From Perca fluviatilis (taxonomy: Eukaryota > Chordata > Actinopteri > Perciformes > Percidae), in assembly GCF_010015445.1 (NCBI RefSeq), contig NC_053133.1:28460161-28524160 (forward strand): 64,000 nucleotides of DNA, read 5' to 3'. The notes beneath the pieces were generated by a model. That model saw nothing but the letters and a program-made list of their open reading frames with translations. It had not been told where the DNA came from and made no database searches. Shown here one piece after another: positions 21,404 to 34,084 of this stretch (position 1 is its first letter; each line of letters begins with the position of its first letter). Made by a program: the position numbers and the translations under genes.

Positions 21404-22018
21404 CTGCAAACACCAAAAGGTTTTTAATTTTTATTGCTTGAATCCTTAAATTCTCTTATTTTAAAGACAATTCTGAAGCTATTAACACACAAACTAATGC
21501 TACTGTCAATAATTAGGATTATAAATGTATAATAGTCCTTTTAGATTGGCTACTCTGCATCTGATCTCAGCCGGTATGAACAGACTGATTGGATAACATG
21601 GGCGAAATGAAAATAGCTCTGCTTCACGGTGCTTTTTTAATAATAATTATCTGCTCTAGCTCTTTTTCAACACTTAGACACATATATGATAATAATAATT
21701 GCCCAACATTTTGTAAAATTGCTATTTTATTCATATTGCTTTAATCCTTAATAAAAAATATAAAGCCAATTCTGAAGCTCTAAACCAACAAACTTCTGCC
21801 AATAATTAGAAGGATTAAAAGTTTATATTAATCCTTTAGATTAGAGTTTTTCTAGGTCAAAGAGGAAGATGGAACAAATGATTTCTCCTCTCTGTCTTGA
21901 AAAGTTTGTTAAACTTTAGTTAGTAAATAAACTTTATTATACACAAAATCAACCGAAACATCTTGGCAGAGGAATCTGGAAATGAGTCATATAAATGAGT
22001 TGGTATCAGTTCTCTTAC

Positions 22019-22165
22019 TTTGTGTCTGAGGGTCCAGGTTCTTTACTGAAGTATGGAGGTTCTTGCATCGACCAGTCACTCTTCATAGACTGACAGACAG
22101 ATACTACAGACTCTGCTCCATCCTCCTCTTCCTCCAAATCACTCATCTTCTGATCTGAAGTCAGT
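22019..22165 (-). CDS. NLR copy B, N-terminal exon 1b (MSDLEEEEDGAES...)
   Basis: Duplicate of exon 18906-19052, 147 bases, same acceptor and donor. The ATG at 22146-22144 begins MSDLEEEEDGAESVVSVCQS, then MKSDWSMQEPPYFSKEPGPS. It is the most upstream of the clear N-terminal exons and the natural first coding exon if the gene is transcribed from the right. Confidence 0.8.
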
Positions 22166-22439
22166 CTGAAAGGTAAAACAGGAACACTGACTGGGAGCTC
22201 ACAAATCAAGACAAACAAATTTCAACAAGAGTCACATGCAAGACTACAAAAACTGCAAGAGTGCACGCTCTCCTCTTCCTCTTTCTGTCAACACAGTTCT
22301 TTATAAAATGACTTGTTGAAATATCAAGAGAAGATACAGTATCTCAGAGAACAGTAAAAGCTCTGTTACTGTTCTGTTTGAATTCAGTCTATAATGGAAA
22401 TGTTCCTTTTATCTAAACTCTCCTGCTTTCATAAACCCT

Positions 22440-22620
22440 GCATTACATTACATGTCATTTAGCGGACGCGTTTATCCAAAGTGACTTACAATTGCTATAT
22501 AGGTCAGAGGTCACATGTCTCTGGAGCAACTAGGGGTTAGTGTCTTGCTCAGGAACACGGTTGATTGTTGCAGTGGGAATCAAACCCAGATTTTCTCACG
22601 CCAAAGGCATTTCATATCCA
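22440..22620. mobile_element. dispersed fish repeat (CATTTAGCTGACGC type), copy 2
   Basis: Second copy of 19327-19512, carried along by the tandem duplication and ending near CCACTG, where unit 2 stops. Confidence 0.6.
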
Positions 22621-22639
22621 CTGATACACACACACACAT

Positions 22640-23205
22640 ATATAAAAAATATACAAAATAGATTCCGTAAATCAAGATCATGTTTGGATCACATTTTTGG
22701 GATTGTCTACAATTATAACTAATAGAATAAGTGAGAATAAGCCAACATATTCGTGCGCTTTATTGATTTTCACAAAGCTTTTGATATGATTAATAGGGAT
22801 CTGTTGGCATATAAGCTTATAGAGTATGGGGTAAATGGAAATTTTTATATGGCACTGAAGTCTGTTTATCACAAGCCCATAGCATGTGTAAGATTGAATG
22901 AACTCCATACCAACTGGTTTCCAACATCATCAGGGGTAAAACAGGGCGATGCTTTGTCTCCCACATTATTTGCAATTTATATAAATGATTTGGCAAAGGA
23001 AATTAAAGCATTGAATTGTGGGATAAGATGTGGAAATGAAATGATAAGTATTCTTTTGTATGCGGGATGATATAGTATTACTGTCTCCATCTGAAGATAA
23101 TCTGCAGCGCATGCTCTCTTATATTGATGATTGGTGTAATAAATGGAGATTGTTCATCAATAGAAAGAAAACGGAAATAATTCACTTTAGAAAACCTTTA
23201 ACTAC
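22640..23205 (+). pseudogene. LINE reverse-transcriptase fragment, frameshifted
   Basis: Two open frames (22753-23070 and 23060-23380, only the first ~145 bases of the latter relevant) carry RT blocks: FIDFHKAFDMINRDLL, then SSGVKQGDALSPTLFAIYIN, then YA/DDIVLLSPSEDNLQ and WRLFINRKKTEIIHF. The catalytic YADD is split by a one-base shift at TATGCGGGATGAT (about 23057-23070). It is a decayed internal piece of a non-LTR element, different in sequence from the LINEs at 14.2 and 60.1 kb. Confidence 0.85.
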
Positions 23206-23224
23206 TTGCGTAGTACTTATGAGT

Positions 23225-23380
23225 TTAAAATTGGGTCACACAAGCGATACACTAATTTCACGATACGATACGATACAATTATATTCAGCTCACGCTCACG
23301 ACATATATATCACGATATTCAGCCAACTATACGATTCGATACGATTCGATATATTTCGATACACTTACATCATTTTCTGA
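23225..23380. repeat. ACGATACGAT-rich segment
   Basis: Repeated CGATACGATA/ACGATTCGAT motifs, of the kind often found at the ends of fish hAT elements. A partner end might be GTATCGATACTCG...AATCGATAATAATG at 26056-26134, which would make an outer element enclosing the hAT at 23939; not proven. Confidence 0.4.
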
Positions 23381-23399
23381 AAGATTTAAAGGGGACAGA

Positions 23400-23938
23400 G
23401 TGATTTTGGTGACATCTTGTGTTTCATTTACTTGGATTTAATTAATTGAACTGAAAACATCAATTACACAATATATGTCTCTGACTACACAGAGAGTCTA
23501 CAGCAGGGATCATCAACTACATTTTTTTTACATGTATTAGTGTGAGCAAACTCCTAAAAAGCATGGAAATTCCATAATGATAACTGTCTCTTTAACTAGA
23601 AAAAGATCTCAGACTAGGAGACAGTTCACTGAGGAGTGATGGTTAAAGTCTGTGATTATGGAAACATTATTGTAGTATGCAGCATCCTGATTGGTGGAAA
23701 GGGTGTCGAGGCGCGCGGAAGAAAGGGGGGGTGTCAGGTAAACATGTCACTGTCAAAGAGGCTGAAGCGAAAAGTTGACGTGGAAAAGCCAAAAGCCCAG
23801 CTTTAATGATGAATGGACTGATAAGCAGGCTATGCACTCATGTATGCCTCATTTGCAATGAAACGATGTTGTCGCAAAATAATACAACCATCGTCATCAT
23901 TATCACTCGAACATAACGATCGCGTCATTCACGTGCAT
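23400..23938. other. no gene recognised
   Basis: AT-rich DNA up to the hAT insertion. The 8 bases before 23939 (ACGTGCAT) are its target site. Confidence 0.4.
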
Positions 23939-25207
23939 TAGGGCTGGGCGATATGGACCAAAAGTCATATCCCCGATATATTTTGGCTGAATATCGATAT
24001 AACGATATATATCGCGATATTTTTTCCATAAAGTGAGAGCAAATGTTCAGTCAAAGCCAAAATCAAATATGACATGTCACAAGTAGTTTCATAGAAACAG
24101 TTGCAAAATCAAATAAATAATAAACCGGTTTCTTCACCTGGTTCATGATTAAATGCTCAGTTGTTCAAATAACAATAAAATGTAAACCTAAATACTGTAT
24201 AACAGGAGTAACTTTTTAGAAATCAAAGCTCTATATTTGTGATTCGTTCCAAAGGTCAATTAAGCTTTTGATATTAATATAATCTACTTTGTTCAAAATG
24301 TAATGCCTCATGCCTGTAAGCCTAGGTTATAGTCCCATTCTTCCACTTAAGTAAACTATAAAAGATGAACTATCGACTACAAAACAAAGAAACTAATTAA
24401 TGTGTTAATACAAAGAATATTTATTATGATCGGGTTCACAGATCTGAGTCCAAACGGAAACTTCACCCTTCTGATACCTCCTAAGAGTTTCTGCTTCAAG
24501 GTGAAGTTTAAACAGACTGAAATGTCCAGGCTCATTCCTCCACTATTTATTTCTGTATGTATTTATGCGTTACATGTAATTTTTAACGGGCACTGAGCTC
24601 CAGATCCTGCAGCCGCGACGGTCGCTGCCCCGCCGTAGCTTCTCTCCGCTCCGTCGCCGGCAAACTTAGTGGAACTTTCCGCCGATATCGACATACAGTT
24701 CGTCCGGATGCACGGTAAGATCCTACCGATCACCACTCTGTCTTTGGCTGGTCCGGATCTGGATCAGCGGGGACCCGGCGCAGCAGCGGCATAGCTGTGT
24801 TTTTGCCCCGGAAAAGAAGAGACGCGCGGCGGCGGCTACGGGGCTCTCCGCCTCCGCTGCCAACGGAGCTCAGATTGCGGTGTCGGCGTATATATAATCA
24901 TAAAACACATTGTCACCTGTTAAATGTTATCCATTGCTGTTTGTCCTTTTCATTCTTCTTACGAACATAATTAAGCAGTACAAAAGTCCGGCATCTTTAG
25001 CGTTGATCTGAATGCTTCGGACCCGTTCAAAAATGGCGGCGCGCGGTTTTGACGTATGTTTAGAACCTCAAGGCGACATCTAGTGTAAATATCTATGGGA
25101 GCAAGGATCACATTTGACCTATATCGATATATGCGATATGGTCTAATTCCATATCACATTTAAAAATATATCGATATATTTTTATATCGATATATCGCCC
25201 AGCCCTA
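23939..25207. mobile_element. non-autonomous hAT element (TAGGGCTGGGCGATAT ends)
   Basis: The left end TAGGGCTGGGCGATATGG is mirrored at the right by ATATATCGCCCAGCCCTA. The 8-base flanks ACGTGCAT (23931-23938) and ACGTGTAT (25208-25215) differ at one base, fitting a hAT target duplication. The interior is AT-rich with an unusual GC/CpG-rich core (24600-24890). No transposase was recognised. Confidence 0.85.
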
Positions 25208-25215
25208 ACGTGTAT

Positions 25216-25639
25216 GCGTAAGTAGCTCCAGATTGTCCGCTCTAGCGGAGGGTTTGGTTTGTTCAGCCAGCAGTGAGATTTACAAGAATTTGTCCAAATG
25301 TCCAGATTCCCGGCAACCTAAGATAAACAGTTAGACTACAAACCGACAGCTTTTGTTTTAGCTTGTTTGAAAAATTTGCTATTTTCAAAGTAGAGCTGTG
25401 TTAGCGTAAAACAGCCGGTGGACAGCAGACAGAGCAGAGTGAAATATGGCTTTCTACATGTTGATGCCGGTCTACACAGGTGAGCGTATTGATAAGTATT
25501 GACTTTCTACTCAACGAAGGTTTAATTGTAGCCTATTTACAGAAAAGAGACCAGCGTGAGTTCATCTGCCCCAGCAGCCGCGTTGGTAACTCTCTCTGTA
25601 TCGTTCCCAGTCAGGTGCTGCGTATTTTAACCTTAACGC
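25216..25639. other. no gene recognised
   Basis: Continues the DNA interrupted by the hAT element. No convincing exon. Confidence 0.4.
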
Positions 25640-25785
25640 ACACATCTCGGCTCAGCTGTGTGTGTGTTTTTAACGGACACATCTCGGCTCAGCTGTGTGT
25701 GTGTTTTAACGGACACACATCTCGGCTCAGCGGTGTGTGTGTTTTAACGGACACACATCTCGGCTCAGCTGTGTGTGGAGCTCGG
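25640..25785. repeat. 37-40 base minisatellite (CATCTCGGCTCAGCTGTGTG)
   Basis: Four tandem copies of a unit made of CACATCTCGGCTCAGCTG, a short TG run and TTTTAACGGA. Confidence 0.9.
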
Positions 25786-26261
25786 ACATCGATGTACAGA
25801 ATCCGGCATGTGAATAGAGATGTATATACAGGGGGCTGGGTTTTGCTCTGAATGCTTGAAATGATAAATAACAGAACACATTTTTTCCTCTTTACATTTT
25901 GTGAATTCATGATTATTCTGCGGGCCAGACTAAAAGCTTTGGCGGTCGGCCAGTTGACATTGGCTGCTCTACAGCGACACTAGCGGCTGGCTGACCAAAT
26001 CACTCTTCCTGCAATGTGAACGGGTAAGCCACGGGGGATTTGAATGGGACTTATGTATCGATACTCGCGCATAAAAATCAATGCTTTCTTGGGGAATAAA
26101 ATATCGATTTATATACGCAGAATCGATAATAATGCAAATGGAGAGAGTAGTTAGTAGGACTGTTTAATGGACTGAAATGGTACATCCTAAGGAAAGCTCA
26201 TTGTGGGACTGGCTCTAGTGGCTGTAATTCTGCACCAAGGCTTAATTTTGGGAAAGGAGAC

Positions 26262-26950
26262 TTCAGATACAGTATTAGGGGACCACTAAGGCCTATATAA
26301 AAGAGACTTCAGATACAGTATTAGGGGACCACTAAGGTCTATATAAAAGAGACTTCAGATACAGTATTAGGGGACCACTAAGGTCTATATAAAAGAGACT
26401 TCAGATACAGTATTAGGGGACCACTAAGGTCTATATAAAAGAGACTTCAGATACAGTATTAGGGGACCACTAAGGTCTATATAAAAGAGACTTCAGATAC
26501 AGTATTAGGGGACCACTAAGGTCTATATAAAAGAGACTTCAGATACAGTATTAGGGGACCACTAAGGTCTATATAAAAGGGACGCGTCAGATACAGTATT
26601 AGAGGACCACTAAGGTCTATATAAAAGAGACTTCAGATACAGTATTAGGGGACCACTAAGGTCTATATAAAAGAGAACTTCAGATACAGTATTAGGGGAC
26701 CACTAAGGTCTATATAAAAGAGACTTCAGATACAGTATTAGGGGACCACTAAGGTCTATATAAAAGAGACTTCAGATACAGTATTGAGGGACCACTAAGG
26801 CCTATATAAAAGAGACTTCAGATACAGTATTAGGGGACCACTAAGGTCTATATAAAAGAGACTTCAGATACAGTATTAGGGGACCACTAAGGTCTATATA
26901 AAAGAGACTTCAGATACAGTATTAGGGGGACCACTAAAGTCTATATAAAA
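26262..26950. repeat. 46-base minisatellite within a dispersed DNA element
   Basis: Fifteen tandem copies of a ~46-base unit with GACTTCAGATACAGTATTAG, then GGGACCACTAAGGTCTATAT and AAAAGA. The unit forms the end section of a common fish non-autonomous element whose remainder is visible on both sides (GGTACATCCTAAGGAAAGCT at 26180; CATGTCATGGGACCTTTAA at 26965). The element has been enlarged by internal tandem duplication. Confidence 0.9.
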
Positions 26951-26984
26951 GCATCCAAAGAGCATCATGTCATGGGACCTTTAA

Positions 26985-28393
<1,409 letters not shown>

Positions 28394-28406
28394 CCCACCC
28401 CCACTG
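28394..28406 (-). other. gypsy polypurine tract
   Basis: Minus strand AGTGGGGGTGGG directly before the 3' LTR, the usual plus-strand primer of LTR retroelements. Confidence 0.8.
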
Positions 28407-28801
28407 AATTTTATCAAAATGAGCCCCAGCTACACAACATACACTAATCAAAACAACAAATTGACAATTCACAAGGGTCAGTCACAAGAAGCCCAACATC
28501 AAAGGTATCCCATTAGGATGAAGTGGTATGAGAGCAGCGCGTATCTCCCAATCCAACAGCTGGCAACAGGGTGCCGTTTTACACCCCGCACGACCCCAAA
28601 ACATAGTGTTGTGTAGGCCCACCACAAAAAATAATAATAAAAATAAACACAAAAACTAACTTTCAGACCTGTTACTGAATATGCTTCTAGTCAGGGAAAG
28701 CCTGGATATGCAAACCGTTCTAACAGTGAACTTGCCCTAAACAACATCCTGCCTGGACATGGTTTGTATGAGCCTGGTTACAGGCTTGAGCAGGCGAACA
28801 C

Positions 28802-31800
28802 TCACGACCTGACCTGTGTCTGTGCATCAGTGTTTACAGAGGGCATAGGTCTAGTCTTGTTAACAGTGTGCAGAGAGTCTGACGTCCTGCCGGTCTGCGT
28901 CATAGTGTCAAGAGTAGGGCCTGGCTGTCCCACATGTGCCTGAACATCCACAGCAGTCACAAGGCTAAAGTCACTGGGCACAGACTGTCTAGTGGAAATG
29001 TCCCCAGGTGAGATAGAGGCTGCCCGGGAGTCGGAAGTCACACTTGTCATATCCGCAGCATCCACCTCAGACAGACTCGGTACAGACAGCTGTGTAATCC
29101 ATTCAAAAGTCCTCCTCTCAGAGTCGACAGGTTCTGGGTCAGTCAAGGGATTCATTCCTTCTCCTGCCGTCACAGGTGAGTGCCTGCCACATTCAGTATC
29201 AAGGCCTTCACTAGCCGCACACAGAGAGTCGCCCACTCTCCCAAACAGGGCTTCCTTCGCCTCCCCCACATCATCACTTCCTGGAGCCAAGGAGGTCGTA
29301 GCAGGCACGGACAAGGTAAGATCAGACATGTCACAAGCATCCCCCACAGGGAAGAAATTGGCCAGCAGAAGCAGGTTCCTGTGGACCACCTCCTCCCTTC
29401 CGGTGAGAGTATCACAGATCCTGTATGTGTGCGTCTCCTCATTCACGTCGACCACAGTGTAGACGGTCGAGTCCCATCGGTCAGCAAGCTTTCTCTTCCC
29501 TCTTTCTGTCCTGTTGGCAACAAGCACTCTGTCACCAAGGCCAATTTGAGATCCCTTCACTTTCCTGTTGTAGAGTTGGGCATGCCTGTCCTGCTCCTTT
29601 GCCGCATGATCCTGGGCGATCACCATTGCTTCTTTCAGATCGTTAGCAAGACATGCCACATACTTATCATAGCTCGTCACATCAGAGTCATGGAGGACAG
29701 TACGAAAGAGGACATCAACAGGTAGGCGGGGGACCCGGCCAAACATGAGGTAAAAGGGGGGATAGCCTGTTGTCTCATGGGCTGCACAGTTGTACATGAA
29801 AGTCAAAGTCTGTAAGCGTCGCGGCCAGTCAGCTTTCTCTCCAGGAGGCAGTGCACGGATCATACCACCCAAGGTCCGGTTGAAACGTTCCACACTCCCG
29901 TTCCCCATTGGATGGTAGGGGGTCGTGTGTGACTTCCTGATACCTGATACCCGAAGGAGCTCACTTATCAGTTGACTTTCAAAATTAGCACCTTGGTCGC
30001 TATGGATCCTTTCTGGAAATCCAAAGACGCAAAAGTACCGGTCCCACAGAACCCTTGCCACCTGCTTAGCCGTCTGGTCCTTGCATGAAAACGCCTGAGC
30101 CATCCTCGTGAAATGGTCAGTTATAACCAAAACATCAACAGACTTGTTTCTGGAGTCTTCAGCCGACCAAAAGTCAATACAGACTAATTCCAGAGGCCTG
30201 GTTGAAATTATGTTCTCCAGGGGAGCCCTTCCCTCAGGTTCGACTGTCTTGCTGACGATGCATCGCTGACAATGACGGACATAGTCCCTCACATCTCTGT
30301 CAAGGCTTGGCCAGAAGAATCTCTGTCTCGCCAAGCTGAGGCACCTAGACTGAGCTTGATGTCCGGCTCCGTCGTGAATTCCCCGCAGAACCTCAGATTT
30401 GAGTGAGTCAGGGACAACATACTGGAAGCGCTTTGCCTTGGTCTTTTGGTGCCTTGAAATCCTGTAGAGCACACCATTGCTCACAGTAAATCTATCCCAG
30501 TGCTTCAAGTATCTTGTGACAGAGACAGACTCCTTAAATCTTTCTCTCCTAGAGGGTCTCCGGTGTCTCTCAACATATGACAAAACACAAGCGAGAGTCT
30601 TATCCTCTAACTGCTTAGTGCGGAGGTCCTTTTCGGTGTAGGCAGGTAAGGCGTCCTGTCCAGGCGGAACCAACTGAGGTAGGTACTGAAAAACGTCCAC
30701 GGCACGGAGTCTCGGGCCAGCATCCCACTCAACGTGCGACTGCAGCACAGCAGACACTTCCTCCATCTTGACAGACTGAGCGTGCATGTGAAGCGGACTG
30801 CACGTGGACGGGGCATTGTCACTCACTGGAGAGGGTTTCTTGTGGCCACTAGATGACCGAAAGGCGTTTTGGACAGAAGTGCTAGACATATCCCTGACCG
30901 TACTCAGAAGACCTGCATATGGTTCGGCAAGCAGTCTGTGGCCAACACTCTCCTTGACAAATGGGACACGACTCAAAGCATCAGCCACCACGTTCTGCTG
31001 CCCTGGGATGTACTTGATATCAAAGTCATAACTGGCCAACTTGGCTACCCAGCGCTGCTCACAACAGTCTAGCTTTGGCTTTGTCAGGATGTGAGTCAAC
31101 GGGTTATTGTCCGTCCAGACTGTGAATCTGTGTCCTTTCAGCCAGTGGCTGAACTTGTCGCAGACAGACCATTTCAAGGCTAGAAATTCCAACCGGTGCG
31201 CTGGGTAATTCTTTTGGGAATGTGACAATGACTTGCTGGCGAAAGCAATAGGCCTGGCCCGTGCGTCGCCCTCCTGAACCTGCGACAGAACAGCACCTAA
31301 GCCTTCCAGGGATGCATCAGTTGACAGCATGAATGGACGGGTGAAGTCAGGATGAGCTAGGACAACACTGTGAACCAGGGAAGCCTTCAGGTCCTCAAAA
31401 GCTTGACTCTGACATGGCATCCAGTCAGAAGCATGCAACTTCCTGCTTGACAGTTTGTTTGCATTATGCTTGCCTTTCCTTTTCACACCCTTCAGCAGAT
31501 CAAAGAGCGGCTTGGCGATGGCAGAGTATCTGGGAACAAAGTGTTGATAGTAATTTACCATCCCCAAAAAGGATCTTATGCGCTTCTGGGACGGGGTCAC
31601 GCCATCAGGCTCCATGAGGTCGGCACTTGACATGTTACAGATGTTCTCAACCTTACTAGGGTCCGTTGAAACGCCAGTTTCGTCAATTATGTGGCCAAGA
31701 AATTTCACAGCCCTCCTGAGGAAGAAGCACTTTTTAGGGGCCAACTTCAGGTTGTGGCTGCGTAGCCTGTCAAACACCATTGTCAGGCGGAGGAGAGCAG

Positions 31801-32701
31801 TCTCTTCATCAGGGGCAAACACTAACAAGTCATCCAAGTAGCATAGCAGACTTAAGTAGTTTTGGTCCCCAAAAATGCTGGTCATCATGCGCATGAAGCT
31901 CCCAGGGCTGTTACAGAGGCCCTGTGGCAACCGGTTGTACTCATAAAGGCCCATAGGGGTGGTGAAGGCTGAGTACTTCCTGTCGTCCTCATGGAGTGGC
32001 ATGTTATAAAACCCAGAAGTCAGATCCATCGTACTGAAGAAGCAATTTCCTCCCAGCGCTGCCAAACAATCGGCCTGGTGGGGAAGGGGATGAGCATCCT
32101 TCAGGGTCCTCTTATTCAACCAGCGAAAGTCTGTACAGATGCGGAGATCTCCGTTCTTTTTCCATACAAGCACCAATGGAGATGCATATTCACTTGTTGA
32201 CTTTCTGATGATTTCCTTTTCCTCCATCTCACTCAGTACTTGGCGCAGCTTTTGGTACTGACCAGGAGGCACTCTCCTGTATGGGAGCCTGAAAGGTCTG
32301 CTGTCTGACAGGTGTATGCGGTGCACGAAACCCTTCGCCTCACCACAGTCAAGATGGTGGCGTGAAAAGACGTCCTCATACTGCAACACAAGGTCAGCCA
32401 TCCGTCTCCTGTAGTCCTCTGACACTTCACATGACTCAATGTCAACATTACTGAGCCCAACGGACCTGAGCTGGTCTTCAACAGAATTTGCAGCAACAGT
32501 AGGTGGCACAGCTGATTGGCCGCAACTGACCAAGGGAACCTCTGAGCGTTCAGCAGCATCCATGTCCTCAAGTGCCACACAGGAATAGACATCTGCCAGC
32601 TTTGCGTTGCGCCTCAACAGAACAGGCCTATCAGATGTATTGATGAGCTTTAGTGGGACCCACCGGTCTCCCCACAGCGGAGTCACAATCTTTGCAACCA
32701 A
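28802..32701 (-). CDS. pol: gypsy pol: reverse transcriptase, RNase H, integrase
   Basis: An open frame of 1,299 residues. RT at about 120-350: MDLTSGFYN at 225-233, catalytic YLDD at 288-291, FLGHIID near 334. RNase H at about 455-575: STDASLEGLGAVLS, TDNNPLTHIL, DALSRVP. Integrase zinc finger HHCC: H776, H781, C811, C814. Integrase core DD35E: D843 (CIDFW), D902 (HSDQG), E938 (GSVERFNR). A Ser/Thr-rich tail of about 190 residues follows. The frame is closed upstream by a TGA about 50 bases before the annotated ATG, so the true start lies in a broken fusion with protease; the ATG is only the first in the frame. These enzymes copy the element's RNA and insert the DNA. All catalytic residues that I can check are present. 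Confidence 0.95.
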   Translation of the reverse strand: MVAKIVTPLWGDRWVPLKLINTSDRPVLLRRNAKLADVYSCVALEDMDAAERSEVPLVSCGQSAVPPTVAANSVEDQLRSVGLSNVDIESCEVSEDYRRRMADLVLQYEDVFSRHHLDCGEAKGFVHRIHLSDSRPFRLPYRRVPPGQYQKLRQVLSEMEEKEIIRKSTSEYASPLVLVWKKNGDLRICTDFRWLNKRTLKDAHPLPHQADCLAALGGNCFFSTMDLTSGFYNMPLHEDDRKYSAFTTPMGLYEYNRLPQGLCNSPGSFMRMMTSIFGDQNYLSLLCYLDDLLVFAPDEETALLRLTMVFDRLRSHNLKLAPKKCFFLRRAVKFLGHIIDETGVSTDPSKVENICNMSSADLMEPDGVTPSQKRIRSFLGMVNYYQHFVPRYSAIAKPLFDLLKGVKRKGKHNANKLSSRKLHASDWMPCQSQAFEDLKASLVHSVVLAHPDFTRPFMLSTDASLEGLGAVLSQVQEGDARARPIAFASKSLSHSQKNYPAHRLEFLALKWSVCDKFSHWLKGHRFTVWTDNNPLTHILTKPKLDCCEQRWVAKLASYDFDIKYIPGQQNVVADALSRVPFVKESVGHRLLAEPYAGLLSTVRDMSSTSVQNAFRSSSGHKKPSPVSDNAPSTCSPLHMHAQSVKMEEVSAVLQSHVEWDAGPRLRAVDVFQYLPQLVPPGQDALPAYTEKDLRTKQLEDKTLACVLSYVERHRRPSRRERFKESVSVTRYLKHWDRFTVSNGVLYRISRHQKTKAKRFQYVVPDSLKSEVLRGIHDGAGHQAQSRCLSLARQRFFWPSLDRDVRDYVRHCQRCIVSKTVEPEGRAPLENIISTRPLELVCIDFWSAEDSRNKSVDVLVITDHFTRMAQAFSCKDQTAKQVARVLWDRYFCVFGFPERIHSDQGANFESQLISELLRVSGIRKSHTTPYHPMGNGSVERFNRTLGGMIRALPPGEKADWPRRLQTLTFMYNCAAHETTGYPPFYLMFGRVPRLPVDVLFRTVLHDSDVTSYDKYVACLANDLKEAMVIAQDHAAKEQDRHAQLYNRKVKGSQIGLGDRVLVANRTERGKRKLADRWDSTVYTVVDVNEETHTYRICDTLTGREEVVHRNLLLLANFFPVGDACDMSDLTLSVPATTSLAPGSDDVGEAKEALFGRVGDSLCAASEGLDTECGRHSPVTAGEGMNPLTDPEPVDSERRTFEWITQLSVPSLSEVDAADMTSVTSDSRAASISPGDISTRQSVPSDFSLVTAVDVQAHVGQPGPTLDTMTQTGRTSDSLHTVNKTRPMPSVNTDAQTQVRS

Positions 32702-33002
32702 AACACCTCTGGGAGCAGGCGGAGCGACGAGTGGGCTCTGTCATGGACTGTGCTGCCTGGGGAAACAGCAGTATTTTTGGGCAGCGCTTACCCCAGATGA
32801 GATATTCACGACCGCCGCGGCCGAGGGCAGGTAGCTGAGTTACACCTGACTGTACCAACCTTATCAGGAACATCTCCACCTCTCCAAGGGCTTAGACCAG
32901 AGAGCATAGACATGAAGCGTTCAACTTCGGGTCTCTGGTTGGGCAGGGGCCGCACTGTCTTCCAATAAGAATCACATAGTTTAGACTGATGCAGGATGTG
33001 CT

Positions 33003-33260
33003 TTATAACATTGGTTCCGTTATCAACTCATCATGCTGTCCTTGAACAACAAGCGTGGGAACTAACATCTTACAGCCGTACACTTCCATCTCCGCACAAG
33101 CACATTTGGGCTTGACACGAAGTCCGCCACAACCAATGAGGACCACATCCACATCGATCCGTCTTTGGTCAGTCACCACCCCAGCCTCCTTCAGTTTCAT
33201 CTCTGCTGTTTCACTGATGCTACATGCCATTGAACCACTGTCCAACATGGCCCCGTATTA
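33003..33260 (-). pseudogene. gypsy aspartic protease, cut off from gag and RT
   Basis: A short frame with the retropepsin-type active-site motif MLDSGSMACS close to its start and VVLIGCGG further on, about 80 residues. A TAA stands four codons upstream of the MLDSGS motif, an eight-C run lies just beyond (33268-33275), and the downstream link to RT is out of frame. It lies between gag and RT, the normal gypsy order. Confidence 0.75.
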
Positions 33261-34084
33261 AGGACTCCCCCCCCATCTACAGGAGTGTAGTAAAAGGCTG
33301 ACTATGTTGCTAACTCTGTGGACATTCTGATAAACAACACAAAGTTAAGTTGTACGTGAATCTTCGCCGTGACAGCAATTCTCAGCATCCAACATGTCAT
33401 CTTCTTGGGTTTGGTAGCGACCTGTACTGTATCCCCCAATACAGGTCAGCTGGTTTCCCTGGGGCTGTGGCAGGGAGGCTGTTGGCGGGGCAATTGCAGT
33501 TGGGGGGGGTGGAAGGGTAGCGACAGGTAACACAGTCTCTTTCAGACATGCAGTGTGAAATGGTGGTGTGGCTTGAGTCATTACATACTTTTCTTCAAAA
33601 CAACCTCCCTAGGACGTCTTTTACCGCGAAGCACGCTTGGAACCTCCCACCCTGACCTGGATGAGGGTATTGACGCTGGGGTTTTTCTCCATCATTTCCT
33701 GAAACATGTTGACCATACGAGTGAGAAGTCTCTCCTCTGACTGTTGGAGAGATTTTTTGCCACAGCTGGCACACAGAGACATGACTTGGATCATGGTTCG
33801 GGGGATTTGTCTCGCACATGGGACGGACACTGGAGAGGGATAAGGCGAATAACACATATGTTGCTGGGCTTGGAGGAGAAGATAAGGGACTCCGGCTATG
33901 GTACTACTTTCGGACAGCGCCAGGGAAGCTGCGCAATGGACTGGGCTGCTCAGAGGTAACAGCGGCAATGTGGCTCCTTAGCTGGCGGCAGCCAGTGGCC
34001 CGCCATTAGCCCTCAGCTCTCTCTGGTAATCATCAATCCTCAGCTGAACATCACGTGAGGTCCACTCATGAATTGGCTTACACT
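33261..34084 (-). pseudogene. gypsy gag C-terminal region, frame-broken
   Basis: Pieces of frame (33345-33581, Pro-rich; 33621-33968; and 34000-34084) continue gag across several frameshifts. The piece before 33968 includes RLLTRMVNMFQEMMEKNPSV, a coiled-coil-like stretch. No CCHC zinc knuckle was recognised. The breaks mean the element cannot make a complete Gag by itself. Confidence 0.6.

Larger units (their letters stand above)
17830..22620 (-). repeat. tandem duplication of the NLR 5' exon block
   Basis: Unit 1 (17830-19759) and unit 2 (19761-22620) are near-identical over exons and introns, starting at AGTCTCAGACACACAGCAT and ending with the dispersed repeat near 19327/22440. Unit 2 is longer because a 1.2 kb minisatellite-bearing element (about 19816-21035) was inserted. 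Each unit carries one 120-base and one 147-base exon. Confidence 0.85.

Noticed and set aside
26262..26950. CRISPR-like appearance of a regular repeat
   Set aside because: Units are contiguous without unique spacers and derive from a known type of DNA element; the organism is a vertebrate.
28992..32838. Multiple plus-strand frames of 60-181 codons opposite gypsy pol
   Set aside because: Antisense shadows; no domain features.
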